Shown here one piece after another: positions 44,011-52,435 of a stretch of DNA of 64,000 bases. The stretch comes from Bacteroidota bacterium (lineage in GTDB: Bacteria > Bacteroidota > Bacteroidia > Bacteroidales > Paludibacteraceae), in the NCBI GenBank assembly GCA_030706455.1, contig JAUZOL010000002.1:1-64000 (forward strand), read 5' to 3'. Positions within the stretch are counted from its first letter, which is position 1. The number at the start of each line of letters is the position of its first letter. Below the pieces are notes generated by a model. It did no database searches. It saw nothing but the letters and a program-made list of their open reading frames with translations, and had not been told where the DNA came from. The position numbers and the translations under genes were made by a program.

Positions 44011-44934
44011 TTACAGTTCGCTTCTGAATGGAATCGAATTTTGTGCTCCCGACCGGGTAACCGAAATTGCAGCCGCACGGTTTGCAAACCTGACCGCTTC
44101 CAAAAGAGCCTTGCCTTCACCAAGAGCAACTGCCAACGCTCCGTTAAACACATCGCCGGCAGCAGTTGTATCGACTGCAATTGTTCTCACTGCAGGCACA
44201 TATTCCATCTGAAGATCCGAGTAAACAAGTGCTCCTTTTGATCCCCGGGTAATGATAACATGCTGAACGCCCATCCTACAAAGTTCTTTTGCCGCCAGAC
44301 ATGCCGATGTATCGTCAACGACCTTAATACCGGTAATCAGCCCGGCCTCCGTTTCATTCGGAGTAATCAGGTAAAGATTTTTCAACAAAGAAGACGAGAG
44401 TGTTTGAGCTGGTGCCGGGTTCAGAATCAATCGTTTACCTTTACCCTTTGCTAAACCGGCAATATATTCCACTGTTTCCATCGGGATTTCCAATTGAAGC
44501 AAAACCACATCCGATTGTTCAACACTCTTTTCTACCCCGCTAAGGCCAGCCGGTAATAAATTGGCATTTGAACCCGAAGCTACTACAATGCAATTCTCAG
44601 CATGAGCATCTACTGTAATCAACGCGACGCCGGAAGGCAATTCTTCATCAGTCAGAACTGATGAAGTATCAATTCCTTCATTTCTAAATGTATCAATTGC
44701 TTGTTGTCCGAAAATATCATTCCCCACCTTACATACAAACGTAACACAAGCGCCTAACCGAGCTGCAGCTACTGCCTGATTAGCACCCTTGCCTCCAGGG
44801 TTCATAAAAAACCGACCACCCATAATCGTCTCTCCCGGCAATGGCAAGCGAGCCGCATTGACCACCATGTCGGTATTACTGCTTCCCACAACCAAAATAT
44901 GGGGCAGTGTATTGCTATTCTTTATATCTTCCAT
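44011..44934 (-). CDS. rbsK: Ribokinase (PfkB family)
   Basis: A 307-residue cytoplasmic kinase that phosphorylates ribose at O5. Signature 1 is NPGGKGANQAVAAARLG (about residues 42-58) and signature 2 is DTTAAGDVFNGAL, with the catalytic Asp in AAGD (about residue 256). The N-terminal VVGSSNTDMVVNAARLPLPG is the usual ribokinase start with the substrate-binding Asp. Other PfkB sugars cannot be excluded, but the full motif set favours ribose. It lies between the DUF5009 gene and an ADP-ribosylglycohydrolase-like gene, supporting a ribose-salvage module with the GRP permease. Confidence 0.9.
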   Translation of the reverse strand: MEDIKNSNTLPHILVVGSSNTDMVVNAARLPLPGETIMGGRFFMNPGGKGANQAVAAARLGACVTFVCKVGNDIFGQQAIDTFRNEGIDTSSVLTDEELPSGVALITVDAHAENCIVVASGSNANLLPAGLSGVEKSVEQSDVVLLQLEIPMETVEYIAGLAKGKGKRLILNPAPAQTLSSSLLKNLYLITPNETEAGLITGIKVVDDTSACLAAKELCRMGVQHVIITRGSKGALVYSDLQMEYVPAVRTIAVDTTAAGDVFNGALAVALGEGKALLEAVRFANRAAAISVTRSGAQNSIPFRSEL

Positions 44935-44961
44935 AGTATTTCATTTTTTGATCAACACAAT

Positions 44962-46374
44962 TCAAGTCCGCCAAAACCATTTGATTTTTGAAAAAAACAT
45001 AGCAATCATCGTTACCAAAGCGGTAATCACTACTCCCTGTAAAAGTCCCCACCACCCATCGGCGCAAAATTTGAAAAACAGGGGCAGCAAACCCAGAATA
45101 TTAAACAGCGGATAGATAACCATATCGGCGCCCACGTAAGCAATCATCGGATTTTGCCCCGAAAGCGTCAGAAATGAGGTTGCCTTATGCCAACCGAAGT
45201 AGTCGCACAGCACAGAAAATGACATCAAAGCCATAAAGGCAAGTCCGGACGTGACAAAGAAATAGCTAAAGGTAGCATAATCCTTGCGAATACCACCTTC
45301 AAAGGCTTCGAAAAAGAGGCCCAACAGGAGCAACAACGCCCCAGCCCGGAAAAGCTTGCGCCACAACAAGAAGAAAGACGATTCGGCACGACGCACCAGC
45401 AACCAGCCTACTGCCAACAAAACCGTAGTTGCCCCCAGATTGAACACCAGATGGCGACTGAATAGTCCGTAAAGATTAATAACAATCAGCACAACGCCTA
45501 ACACGGCAAGCAATGCCGCAGTCCTCTTCTCTTTTCCTCTTGCCTCATCTGTTGCCGGACGAATAAACCACTCGCGCACATACTCGCCGGCAATGGTTCC
45601 CGGAATAACGATAAAGAGGTATTTCAGAAAGTTGAATTTATACAACCACGGAAACGGAGAAAAATCGAACAACGCCTTTTGCCACGAACCGTTGAAAGCA
45701 TCGGTTGAACAGAGCAAAATGGCCATAATGAATGGCAAAACTGCCACCCGCAACCAAGGACGCGTGCGCGTCAGCAGGTAGATAGCCGAACCGAACATCG
45801 CCATGTTGGCCAACAACAGTATAATGATATTGCTGTAGTTCAGATCAAAATGCTTTCCATCTGCATACGTTACTGTCGCCAGCATAATCACAGCAATCAG
45901 ATAAGCTCCCACCTTTATGGCATGATGCACCCAGGCCGGCATTTGCCAGGGCAACCGCATAAACATGGGGAACAACAAAGCAAAAGCACTCAGCGTGGTA
46001 AACCAGGCCCGATAATCCTGCGGATTGCTGAGAGAAAAAGAGTACATATGCTGAATGAAGATAGCAAAAAAGGCCAGCTGTAACCCGCGAACCAACGAAT
46101 CGAAAAGCAACTTACGCAGCGGCACCCCTTTCTCCGCTTTGGAACCTAGCGAGAAGGGCATGGCCGCTCCCATTGAAAAAAGGAAGAACGGAAAAACCAG
46201 ATCGACCCAAGAGATTCCGAAAATATCGGGACGGAAAAGATGATCGGGCGGCGGTGTTTGCGCGTGATACATCCAGGCCGGTAACGTATCGGCCACAGCT
46301 CCCGACAACACCATTGTCAAGATTGCATAGCCCCGTAACGCATCGATTGCGTTGGATCGTTTTTGAGCACTCAT
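44962..46374 (-). CDS. DUF5009/HGSNAT-like integral membrane protein
   Basis: A 470-residue membrane protein with about eleven predicted helices. The start NAIDALRGYAILTMVLSG and the motif WVDLVFPFFLFSMGAAMPF place it in the superfamily of heparan-alpha-glucosaminide N-acetyltransferase, which carries an acetyl group from cytosolic acetyl-CoA across a membrane to a sugar amine. Unlike the second family member at 59045-60184, the segment before DLVFP lacks the HxxWxG motif that in human HGSNAT carries the acetyl-accepting His, reading RPDIFGISWVDLVFP, though a His-Ala lies about 20 residues earlier. It may be a distinct subfamily with another acceptor. It is 12 nt from the GHL10 gene. Confidence 0.82.
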   Translation of the reverse strand: MSAQKRSNAIDALRGYAILTMVLSGAVADTLPAWMYHAQTPPPDHLFRPDIFGISWVDLVFPFFLFSMGAAMPFSLGSKAEKGVPLRKLLFDSLVRGLQLAFFAIFIQHMYSFSLSNPQDYRAWFTTLSAFALLFPMFMRLPWQMPAWVHHAIKVGAYLIAVIMLATVTYADGKHFDLNYSNIIILLLANMAMFGSAIYLLTRTRPWLRVAVLPFIMAILLCSTDAFNGSWQKALFDFSPFPWLYKFNFLKYLFIVIPGTIAGEYVREWFIRPATDEARGKEKRTAALLAVLGVVLIVINLYGLFSRHLVFNLGATTVLLAVGWLLVRRAESSFFLLWRKLFRAGALLLLLGLFFEAFEGGIRKDYATFSYFFVTSGLAFMALMSFSVLCDYFGWHKATSFLTLSGQNPMIAYVGADMVIYPLFNILGLLPLFFKFCADGWWGLLQGVVITALVTMIAMFFSKIKWFWRT

Positions 46375-46385
46375 ATTTTATCTAT

Positions 46386-47696
46386 TTATTTTTCGTTTAT
46401 AGCTTGTTTCAGGTAATTCCACCAATTATTCCGTATCACATCGCTGATATCAAACACCATCAGTCCGTCAGTTTTCTCGCAACACATTCGCACGGCACGC
46501 TGGAACTGAACCGGATCTTTGTAGAGGCTTGCCAGAATGCTACCGGTAACAGGCACGGCTCCGGCAGTCACCTTTTTCGCCAACTTCGCACCACCTTCTA
46601 CCGAGTACCAGTAATCTTTCGTTTTTCCCATCGAAGCCTCCACCCTGTTTTTGGAGTTCACTTCATTCAATTTATTCACTTCGTCGATGGTCACTTCATT
46701 GTAATAGAGCCCGGTCATGTAAACATCGAGCTGATTGGCATAACCACTCTTTTTATATGCCGGAGCCGCCCAGTCGTACTCTTTTGACGGATCGTATTTC
46801 GGACTAGCCCAATTGACGCCCACCTCGTCATACACCGGATACCACGAACCGGTATAGTCGCCGAACGATAGTTGCGGATTAATCTTCTTGACAGCAGCCC
46901 GTGCATCACGAAAAAAGCGGCCGATAATTCCGGCCCGCCATTCGATCCACTGCCTGAAATATTTGCCGCGTTCCCAACTCCATACTCCGTCTTTCAGTTT
47001 CCATTCGATAATATCTTCGGGAAAACGATCGAGTTTCACGCGGGCATACTTTTCAAATTCCGACTTGGATAGCGGACTAAAATCGGCATCGATACCATCG
47101 AACCGTACGCGATCCAATACGATGCCATCAAGAGACTTGTACTTACCGACAAATTCTTTCAGTACATTCAGTTCGTAAACCCTCACTTCGGGATTGACCG
47201 GATTGAGCATTCCGTCGTACGCCCACTTTTTCTCGGAAATAGGCATCAGTTTACCGTTGACATACACAACAGATTGCCATTGCGGATTCGTGGTATAGAT
47301 GATTCCCCGGTTCAGATAGTTGTGCCCGCCGGCAAAAATATTCAGCGAAGCATGCACTTTCAAACCCAACCGATGCCCTTCCCTGATAAAGATAGCAAGC
47401 ATATCGTAATCGCGCAGATGCGTCACCCCATCATATTGTTCAAAAAAGGGAGCCAGTTTACTCTGATACAACACCTCGCCCATAATGGTTTTTACATCCA
47501 ACACGGCATCGGTAAATCCGGCGTCTTTGATGGTTTTCAGGTAATAAATAATCGAATCGGGCGTACTCAATCGCTTAAAATTTGCCTCGGCATCAAACCA
47601 CATATACTTCGGTTTCTCTTTGCCCGAAACGACACTCATGTTCATTAACGCACAAACAACCACACAAAAAATCAATACAGCACTGCGTTTCAACAT
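46386..47696 (-). CDS. Secreted GHL10 (DUF187)-family glycoside hydrolase-like protein
   Basis: A 436-residue exported TIM-barrel protein. A signal peptide (about 1-26) precedes a barrel with WFDAEANFKRLS, the strand-4 segment LDGIVLDRVRFDGIDADF (conserved Arg and Asp) and YTGSWYPVYDEVGVNWASP. These match the family-10-like group often annotated as alpha-amylase-family or glycosyl hydrolase-like 10; few members have been characterised biochemically. It is a clear paralogue of the partial gene at the right edge (63300-64000), where YSGAWYDSYYNVGVNWAS aligns. The gene lies between an ADP-ribosylglycohydrolase-like gene and DUF5009. Confidence 0.8.
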   Translation of the reverse strand: MLKRSAVLIFCVVVCALMNMSVVSGKEKPKYMWFDAEANFKRLSTPDSIIYYLKTIKDAGFTDAVLDVKTIMGEVLYQSKLAPFFEQYDGVTHLRDYDMLAIFIREGHRLGLKVHASLNIFAGGHNYLNRGIIYTTNPQWQSVVYVNGKLMPISEKKWAYDGMLNPVNPEVRVYELNVLKEFVGKYKSLDGIVLDRVRFDGIDADFSPLSKSEFEKYARVKLDRFPEDIIEWKLKDGVWSWERGKYFRQWIEWRAGIIGRFFRDARAAVKKINPQLSFGDYTGSWYPVYDEVGVNWASPKYDPSKEYDWAAPAYKKSGYANQLDVYMTGLYYNEVTIDEVNKLNEVNSKNRVEASMGKTKDYWYSVEGGAKLAKKVTAGAVPVTGSILASLYKDPVQFQRAVRMCCEKTDGLMVFDISDVIRNNWWNYLKQAINEK

Positions 47697-47711
47697 ACTC
47701 TTTTAATTGTA

Positions 47712-47734
47712 GTTAGTAGACGGTAGTCAGTAGA
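47712..47734. repeat. 14-bp-phased direct repeat before GHL10
   Basis: GTTAGTAGA (47712-47720) and GTCAGTAGA (47726-47734) match at 8 of 9 positions with a 14-bp period, 16 nt before the ATG. Confidence 0.5.
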
Positions 47735-47771
47735 AGCTGAAATATTCCGTCTTTGTTCTTTACTCTTTGTT

Positions 47772-49337
47772 CTATTTATAAATCATCGCCCGTTCCACCC
47801 AGACATTATTTCCGGTCGATTTCGGATTTTTATCACCGACCGTTACCAATCGCAAGGTATGTTTGCCGGGAGTCAGGTTCAGTTCATGATAAAGATGAGC
47901 ACGGTTACCAAGATAGATGCCGGCCTCCTCGCGATAATAAAAGTCGATTGTTTTGATGTATTTACCATCGAGATAGACTTTAGCCATTCCTCCGTTGTTG
48001 TGACAATAACCTTCGAGCAAAATGGCTTTGCCGGTAAAAGTGAGCGTACATTCATCGCCCGGGGTAACCGAATTCTTAAAAACGGAATTATCGCCACGAC
48101 CGATCACAAAATCTTTCCAGTCGCCTTTAAAGCTCCAGTCTGCCGGTTGCGTCACTACTGTTTCGTAGCTGTAACGAATATTCGGAAACGACTGTTCGAG
48201 CGGATAGAGAGCCGTCGGTTGTTGCTCACGGATCAAAAATGCATCGCTCTCCAATCTGCCTCCATTCTTTTGCACATTCTCTTTGGCATACTGAAAACAG
48301 CGGTCGATGGCTTTGTGGAAAGTATAGTTGGTATAGATGAAATCTTTATCGGCGACCTCTTCGATATACTTTTTCGACTCGGAATCCAAAGCAGCATATC
48401 CCTTCATTACGCCCAACACACCTGCCGCTGTAGCCGCATTGCAATCGGTATCCTGCCCGCAACGGACGGCAATTTCCATTGTCTTTTCCATATCTCCGTT
48501 GCCATAAAGAAGAGCCAAAACGACGTAAGCCCCATTGAACTTGGCATCTTCGTTGAAAGGATGGTTGGGTACGCAAATATCGGTTTCTCCCCATTTATCG
48601 GTAAACGCTTTCCATGTCTTGCGCCAATCATCGGGATGCTGCTTGTAACCTGCAAGAATTTCCCGAACACATTGTGCATACTGGCTTTTGGCCGGAATAG
48701 ACTTCAAGGCCTGACGGATCACCGTCTCGACATTGCTTCCGAAGAAAGCCTGCGTATGCATAGCCGCCACAAACATGCCGCCATACACACCATCGCCATA
48801 GTTCATAATGTGTCCCAGACGATTGCACAAACGTTCGGCAGTTTGAGGCATTCCGGGATTGATAAATCCTGCAAAATCGGACTCGATCTGAAAATCGATA
48901 TCGTCGGCATGCATGTTGTACTTCGGATTACCGCTTAGAGGAGGCATGATGCCCCGCCAGTAGTTACGACGCGCCATACGGTTGGCGTGACACAATTCGA
49001 ACCTGGCGTTGGCAAGCGAAGCCGCTACCTCCGAAGCCGGACAAATAAGTCCCAGGCTGTCGATCACCATCATAAAACTCATCTGAGCATATAAGTCGTC
49101 GTTGGCCAACGCCTCTTTTACCTTGGCTTTATCCCAGGGCACTTCGCCATCAAACAGCTCATTGTCGTGCACAAATTCAAAAGCGGCGCCATACTCCACA
49201 CCGATCATTTTTCCGGCCCAACCGCCGGCTACTTTGTCTTTATACGTCTCGAACGAGATATGCTTTAACGGTTGCGGCTGTCCGGCAAACGCAGACAACG
49301 ATACCAGCAAAGCTCCTGCAATTATAATTTTCTTCAT
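47772..49337 (-). CDS. Secreted ADP-ribosylglycohydrolase-like protein (second copy)
   Basis: A 521-residue exported paralogue of the protein at 42338-43870. Signal peptide 1-18 (MKKIIIAGALLVSLSAFA), ARH domain (about 30-365) and C-terminal jelly-roll (about 400-520). Metal motifs: ANDDLYAQMSF (Asp pair kept, Leu in place of the usual Thr) and CGQDTDCNAATAAGVLG. The central NMHADDIDFQIESDFAGFI block is shared with the other copy. ADP-ribosylglycohydrolases cleave the N- or O-glycosidic bond of ribose; exported versions with a beta-sandwich probably act on environmental ribosyl substrates. The ATG at 49337 is used; a TTG eight codons upstream lacks support. Confidence 0.82.
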   Translation of the reverse strand: MKKIIIAGALLVSLSAFAGQPQPLKHISFETYKDKVAGGWAGKMIGVEYGAAFEFVHDNELFDGEVPWDKAKVKEALANDDLYAQMSFMMVIDSLGLICPASEVAASLANARFELCHANRMARRNYWRGIMPPLSGNPKYNMHADDIDFQIESDFAGFINPGMPQTAERLCNRLGHIMNYGDGVYGGMFVAAMHTQAFFGSNVETVIRQALKSIPAKSQYAQCVREILAGYKQHPDDWRKTWKAFTDKWGETDICVPNHPFNEDAKFNGAYVVLALLYGNGDMEKTMEIAVRCGQDTDCNAATAAGVLGVMKGYAALDSESKKYIEEVADKDFIYTNYTFHKAIDRCFQYAKENVQKNGGRLESDAFLIREQQPTALYPLEQSFPNIRYSYETVVTQPADWSFKGDWKDFVIGRGDNSVFKNSVTPGDECTLTFTGKAILLEGYCHNNGGMAKVYLDGKYIKTIDFYYREEAGIYLGNRAHLYHELNLTPGKHTLRLVTVGDKNPKSTGNNVWVERAMIYK

Positions 49338-49371
49338 ATTTCTAAATTTCTTAACGGTCAATCCGGTATTC

Positions 49372-50517
49372 CTACACCCGAATGCCGTAATGTTCGCAAT
49401 ACAATTTATAGAGATTTCCGGCCTGCTGATAAGCCGAATTCGGACTCATAAAATGCGAAAACTCAAACGTGATCGCTTTTTCCATCCCGGCCTCCTGCGA
49501 ATGTTTGAGCTTTTTAATGAGTTTGTCCCAACGAATAGGCAAAAAGCGGATCGGCATGTCGCGATCGAATGACTCGACGTTGGTCCAGCAATGCATTCCG
49601 AATTTCGAGGAGAGTTCTTTGTTGGCAATCAGGTAATCTTTCAGTTCATGATAATCGACCTGTCCATCCTGAAATGCCAGCGTATCCACCGACCCCTTGA
49701 TAGCCGAAAGAATTTCCGTCCAGTCTTTGGTGTGCTGCTCCACGGTAGTCGCCTTGTCGCCTCCCATCACCTGATCGGTTTTCACGCCATGAATAAACGG
49801 CGAAATCAAACAGGGTTTTCCACCCGACACCTCTTTGGCATGACGTCCGATTTCGGCAAAAGATTCGATGATACCCCCTAAGCGGCGGCTCACCTCCTGC
49901 GAAAGATACCATCCGTGAAACGATTTGTGATGACCGTATTTCGACCAGATTTCATCAATAAACAACTTATTGATATCCACCTCTTTTTTATAATCGCCGC
50001 TCAACCAATAACGTCCTGTATCGAAAATACCGCAATAGAAATTCATGCCGTATTTATCGGCCAGATCGAGAAACATTCCAAGCAGATCCTGAGCCGGTTC
50101 GTACATGTAATTGCCCTCGTATTTCATCAACATCTCCGAGCGGAAAGTCATGTAGCGACCGAACGCTCCGCGAATCATTACCACGGTGTCGATACCGGCA
50201 TGTTTCATAGCCGCAAAATCACGATCCCAGGCCTCCACGCCCCAGTTTTGCGAAGGAATATCCCAGGTGATCTCGTCCAGAAAAGTACCGGTAATCGGCA
50301 AACCCTCACCCTTCGGGATAATGCGGTATTTGTCGTCTTTGAAATGAGTTTTATCTGCCTGTTGCTTCCGCTTCTGTTCATCGTTTTTCAAATTATAGAG
50401 AAACTCCAGATCTGGATCGTTGGCTTTATAATCGGCGCTGATGAGCGATGCGCCCACACCGACAGCCGCCGTTGCCAGGGCTGCCTTTTTCATAAAATCG
50501 CGTCGGGTAGAAAACAT
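49372..50517 (-). CDS. Tat-exported DUF4434 protein (first), TIM-barrel glycosidase-like
   Basis: A 381-residue protein with a twin-arginine signal (STRRDFMKKAALATAAVG). The mature part fits DUF4434: GTFLDEITWDIPSQNWGVEAW, then barrel strands such as GIDTVVMIRGAFG and MNFYCGIF. The segment HGWYLSQEVSR places Glu208 where clan GH-A enzymes carry the acid/base, and ITFEFSHFMSP near the C-terminus could carry the nucleophile. No activity is known to me for this family. It lies between the FAD enzyme and an ADP-ribosylglycohydrolase-like gene, with its own paralogue two genes upstream. AATGATTA repeated at a 14-bp period lies 6 nt before the ATG. Confidence 0.75.
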   Translation of the reverse strand: MFSTRRDFMKKAALATAAVGVGASLISADYKANDPDLEFLYNLKNDEQKRKQQADKTHFKDDKYRIIPKGEGLPITGTFLDEITWDIPSQNWGVEAWDRDFAAMKHAGIDTVVMIRGAFGRYMTFRSEMLMKYEGNYMYEPAQDLLGMFLDLADKYGMNFYCGIFDTGRYWLSGDYKKEVDINKLFIDEIWSKYGHHKSFHGWYLSQEVSRRLGGIIESFAEIGRHAKEVSGGKPCLISPFIHGVKTDQVMGGDKATTVEQHTKDWTEILSAIKGSVDTLAFQDGQVDYHELKDYLIANKELSSKFGMHCWTNVESFDRDMPIRFLPIRWDKLIKKLKHSQEAGMEKAITFEFSHFMSPNSAYQQAGNLYKLYCEHYGIRV

Positions 50518-50522
50518 AAGTC

Positions 50523-50544
50523 AATGATTAATTATTAATGATTA
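50523..50544. repeat. 14-bp-phased direct repeat before the first DUF4434 gene
   Basis: AATGATTA at 50523-50530 and 50537-50544, exact 8-mers with a 14-bp period. The right copy reaches into the last codons of the FAD gene. Confidence 0.6.
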
Positions 50545-52422
50545 GTGGTTAATGAAATTTCCTTTGAAGTCGACCTGTTTCCGGGCAAAAGGATTGACTG
50601 ATTTATCGAGTAGTACGGCCAGTTGTAAACGGGTGATCGGTTTATCGGCTTCATAAGGCCCGAACAGCTTTTGCCATTCACGGCTTACTTCGCCGGTGAA
50701 CACGGACTCGTCCACCGGCTGAATCATCTTTGAATAGAGCAACCAGGCATCTTTCACCGCATCGCCCACAGTCAGCAATGTCTGTTCTTTACACGGAGGC
50801 ACAATGCCCGGAGCATAATCGTCGATTCCGGCACTAAATTCAGCCTTTGTCACGGTCGTGTCGGGTTTGAACCACATACGATTTTCCCACTGGTACGCTT
50901 CGGGAATTCCTTTGATAATGCCCGTGGCTCCAATTCGTTGTACGCTCTCCCAGAAAGGACTTTCACGTTTCACATCGAGATAAGGCATAATAAAGGCTTT
51001 ACTCTGCAAAAGAGCCGATTGCCATGCTCGGATATCGATATCTTTGGGACTTTTCGCCTCTTTAACCGCCAGTGCAGCCAAGGCTCCGGCTGCTTGTCCG
51101 AGCTCAATTACCACCGGTTGCAAACGGGTACTTCCGTTCACGATATTGGTGACCGAAATCGATTTTTCGGCAACCAGCAAGCCATCTACATCTTTCGGAA
51201 TCATAACTCCTGCCGGAATGCTGAAAGCCGGAATAGAACCCGTCCCCTCGAGTTTCGGAGGATTGGGACAACACTTGATACGGTGATGATCGCAGGGATA
51301 GTTGCCCACGGCGATGCCGGTACGGTAATATTTTTCGGGCAAATCGTAAGGTGTTTTGATATCCTGAAAGCGGAACTGTACCAATCCGTGAATGCGTCGC
51401 GACTCGCGGTGATAAGGAATAAATGCCAGCTTATCCGTCGTAGGAAATTCATCATCAGCCAACCCCAGATTTTTCAGCCCGAGCTTCGTTTGCAAAAAAT
51501 AGACGTAACCCAGCGTAAAGAGACGGGCTTTATCATAAGCCGCTTTTCTCTCTTTCTCGTTCATCTCAATGGCATTGACATAATAGTCATTGCCCTGATT
51601 GGGCCAATTGATCATATATTTACCATTGGGTAATTTTCCATAAGTCATCATCATTTCACAAGAATTCATTTCCGTAATTCGAGGATTCGAATAGTCATCA
51701 CAAACCTCTTTGCAGGTACAGGCATATTCTTTTTCATTGTACCCCTTTGGCATGGGGATGGTTTTGTCGGCTTCTTTGCCATAATCTTTCAGAATCGCCA
51801 CCACCGTCATATCCTGAATGTAGTTATTGCCTTTTTCGAGTGCCTGCGGCTCCCCGGTCAGGCTGCGGGCATCCATTCCGATGTCGTACTTCACACCGCA
51901 TAGTTTGGCCACATCGCCCAGTTCGGTGCCGTCGATCACAATTTTGGCCGTAATGTTTGTCTGTGATTTTCCCTTCACGATAGCTTGCCAGGTCTTTCCG
52001 TTTTTGTGCAGGCTCAATAATTTTGTATTGTAAAGTACCTGAATAGAAGAATATTCGGCCACCATCTGTTTCCAGATACGGTTTCCGACCGACGGTTCGA
52101 AGAGCGTATAACTCACCCAACCGGTATGTACAGCTTCGGGACTACCGTAATGAGCATACAACCGTTCACGGAAATCGCCCCAGAGACCCGATGGCAACTG
52201 ATGATTGCCGTCGGTACACGAGACACCGGCTGCCGTCAGCATACCTCCCAGCCAGGTTGTCTCTTCGGTCACCACCACCTTCACTCCGGCACGTGCTGCC
52301 TGAATAGCAGCCGCAGTACCGCTTGCGCCTCCTCCAACGATCAGCACATCGGTATCGATCGTCTTCTGTCCGTAAGCGAAAAAGCTGCTTACAAGACTCA
52401 TCATCACTAAAAAACGCTTCAT
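50542..52422 (-). CDS. Secreted FAD-dependent oxidoreductase with SLH-like C-terminal repeats
   Basis: A 626-residue exported flavoprotein. A signal peptide (1-18) precedes a Rossmann FAD site (VLIVGGGASGTAAAIQAA, about residues 27-44) and further FAD_oxidored (PF12831-type) motifs such as IVIDGTELGDVAKLCG. A Cys-rich stretch (CTCKEVCDDYSNPRITEMNS) suggests disulfides, as expected in the periplasm. Residues about 480-620 contain two SLH-like motifs (GIIKGIPE..FKPDTTVTKAEFSAGI and KPITRLQLAVLLDKS). Such proteins are sometimes misnamed xanthan lyases. The substrate is unknown; oxidising a sugar or polyol is plausible in this cluster. FAD would have to be supplied or bound before export, although no Tat motif is seen. 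Confidence 0.85.
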   Translation of the reverse strand: MKRFLVMMSLVSSFFAYGQKTIDTDVLIVGGGASGTAAAIQAARAGVKVVVTEETTWLGGMLTAAGVSCTDGNHQLPSGLWGDFRERLYAHYGSPEAVHTGWVSYTLFEPSVGNRIWKQMVAEYSSIQVLYNTKLLSLHKNGKTWQAIVKGKSQTNITAKIVIDGTELGDVAKLCGVKYDIGMDARSLTGEPQALEKGNNYIQDMTVVAILKDYGKEADKTIPMPKGYNEKEYACTCKEVCDDYSNPRITEMNSCEMMMTYGKLPNGKYMINWPNQGNDYYVNAIEMNEKERKAAYDKARLFTLGYVYFLQTKLGLKNLGLADDEFPTTDKLAFIPYHRESRRIHGLVQFRFQDIKTPYDLPEKYYRTGIAVGNYPCDHHRIKCCPNPPKLEGTGSIPAFSIPAGVMIPKDVDGLLVAEKSISVTNIVNGSTRLQPVVIELGQAAGALAALAVKEAKSPKDIDIRAWQSALLQSKAFIMPYLDVKRESPFWESVQRIGATGIIKGIPEAYQWENRMWFKPDTTVTKAEFSAGIDDYAPGIVPPCKEQTLLTVGDAVKDAWLLYSKMIQPVDESVFTGEVSREWQKLFGPYEADKPITRLQLAVLLDKSVNPFARKQVDFKGNFINH

Positions 52423-52435
52423 CTATTTGTAGTGT

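Noticed and set aside
47859-48938. Long + strand open frame (359 codons) in the second ADP-ribosylglycohydrolase-like gene
   Set aside because: Fully antisense to a protein with metal motifs and a signal peptide; no family resemblance.
50542-52422. Annotation as xanthan lyase
   Set aside because: Polysaccharide lyase 8 features are absent; the Rossmann FAD motif is unmistakable.
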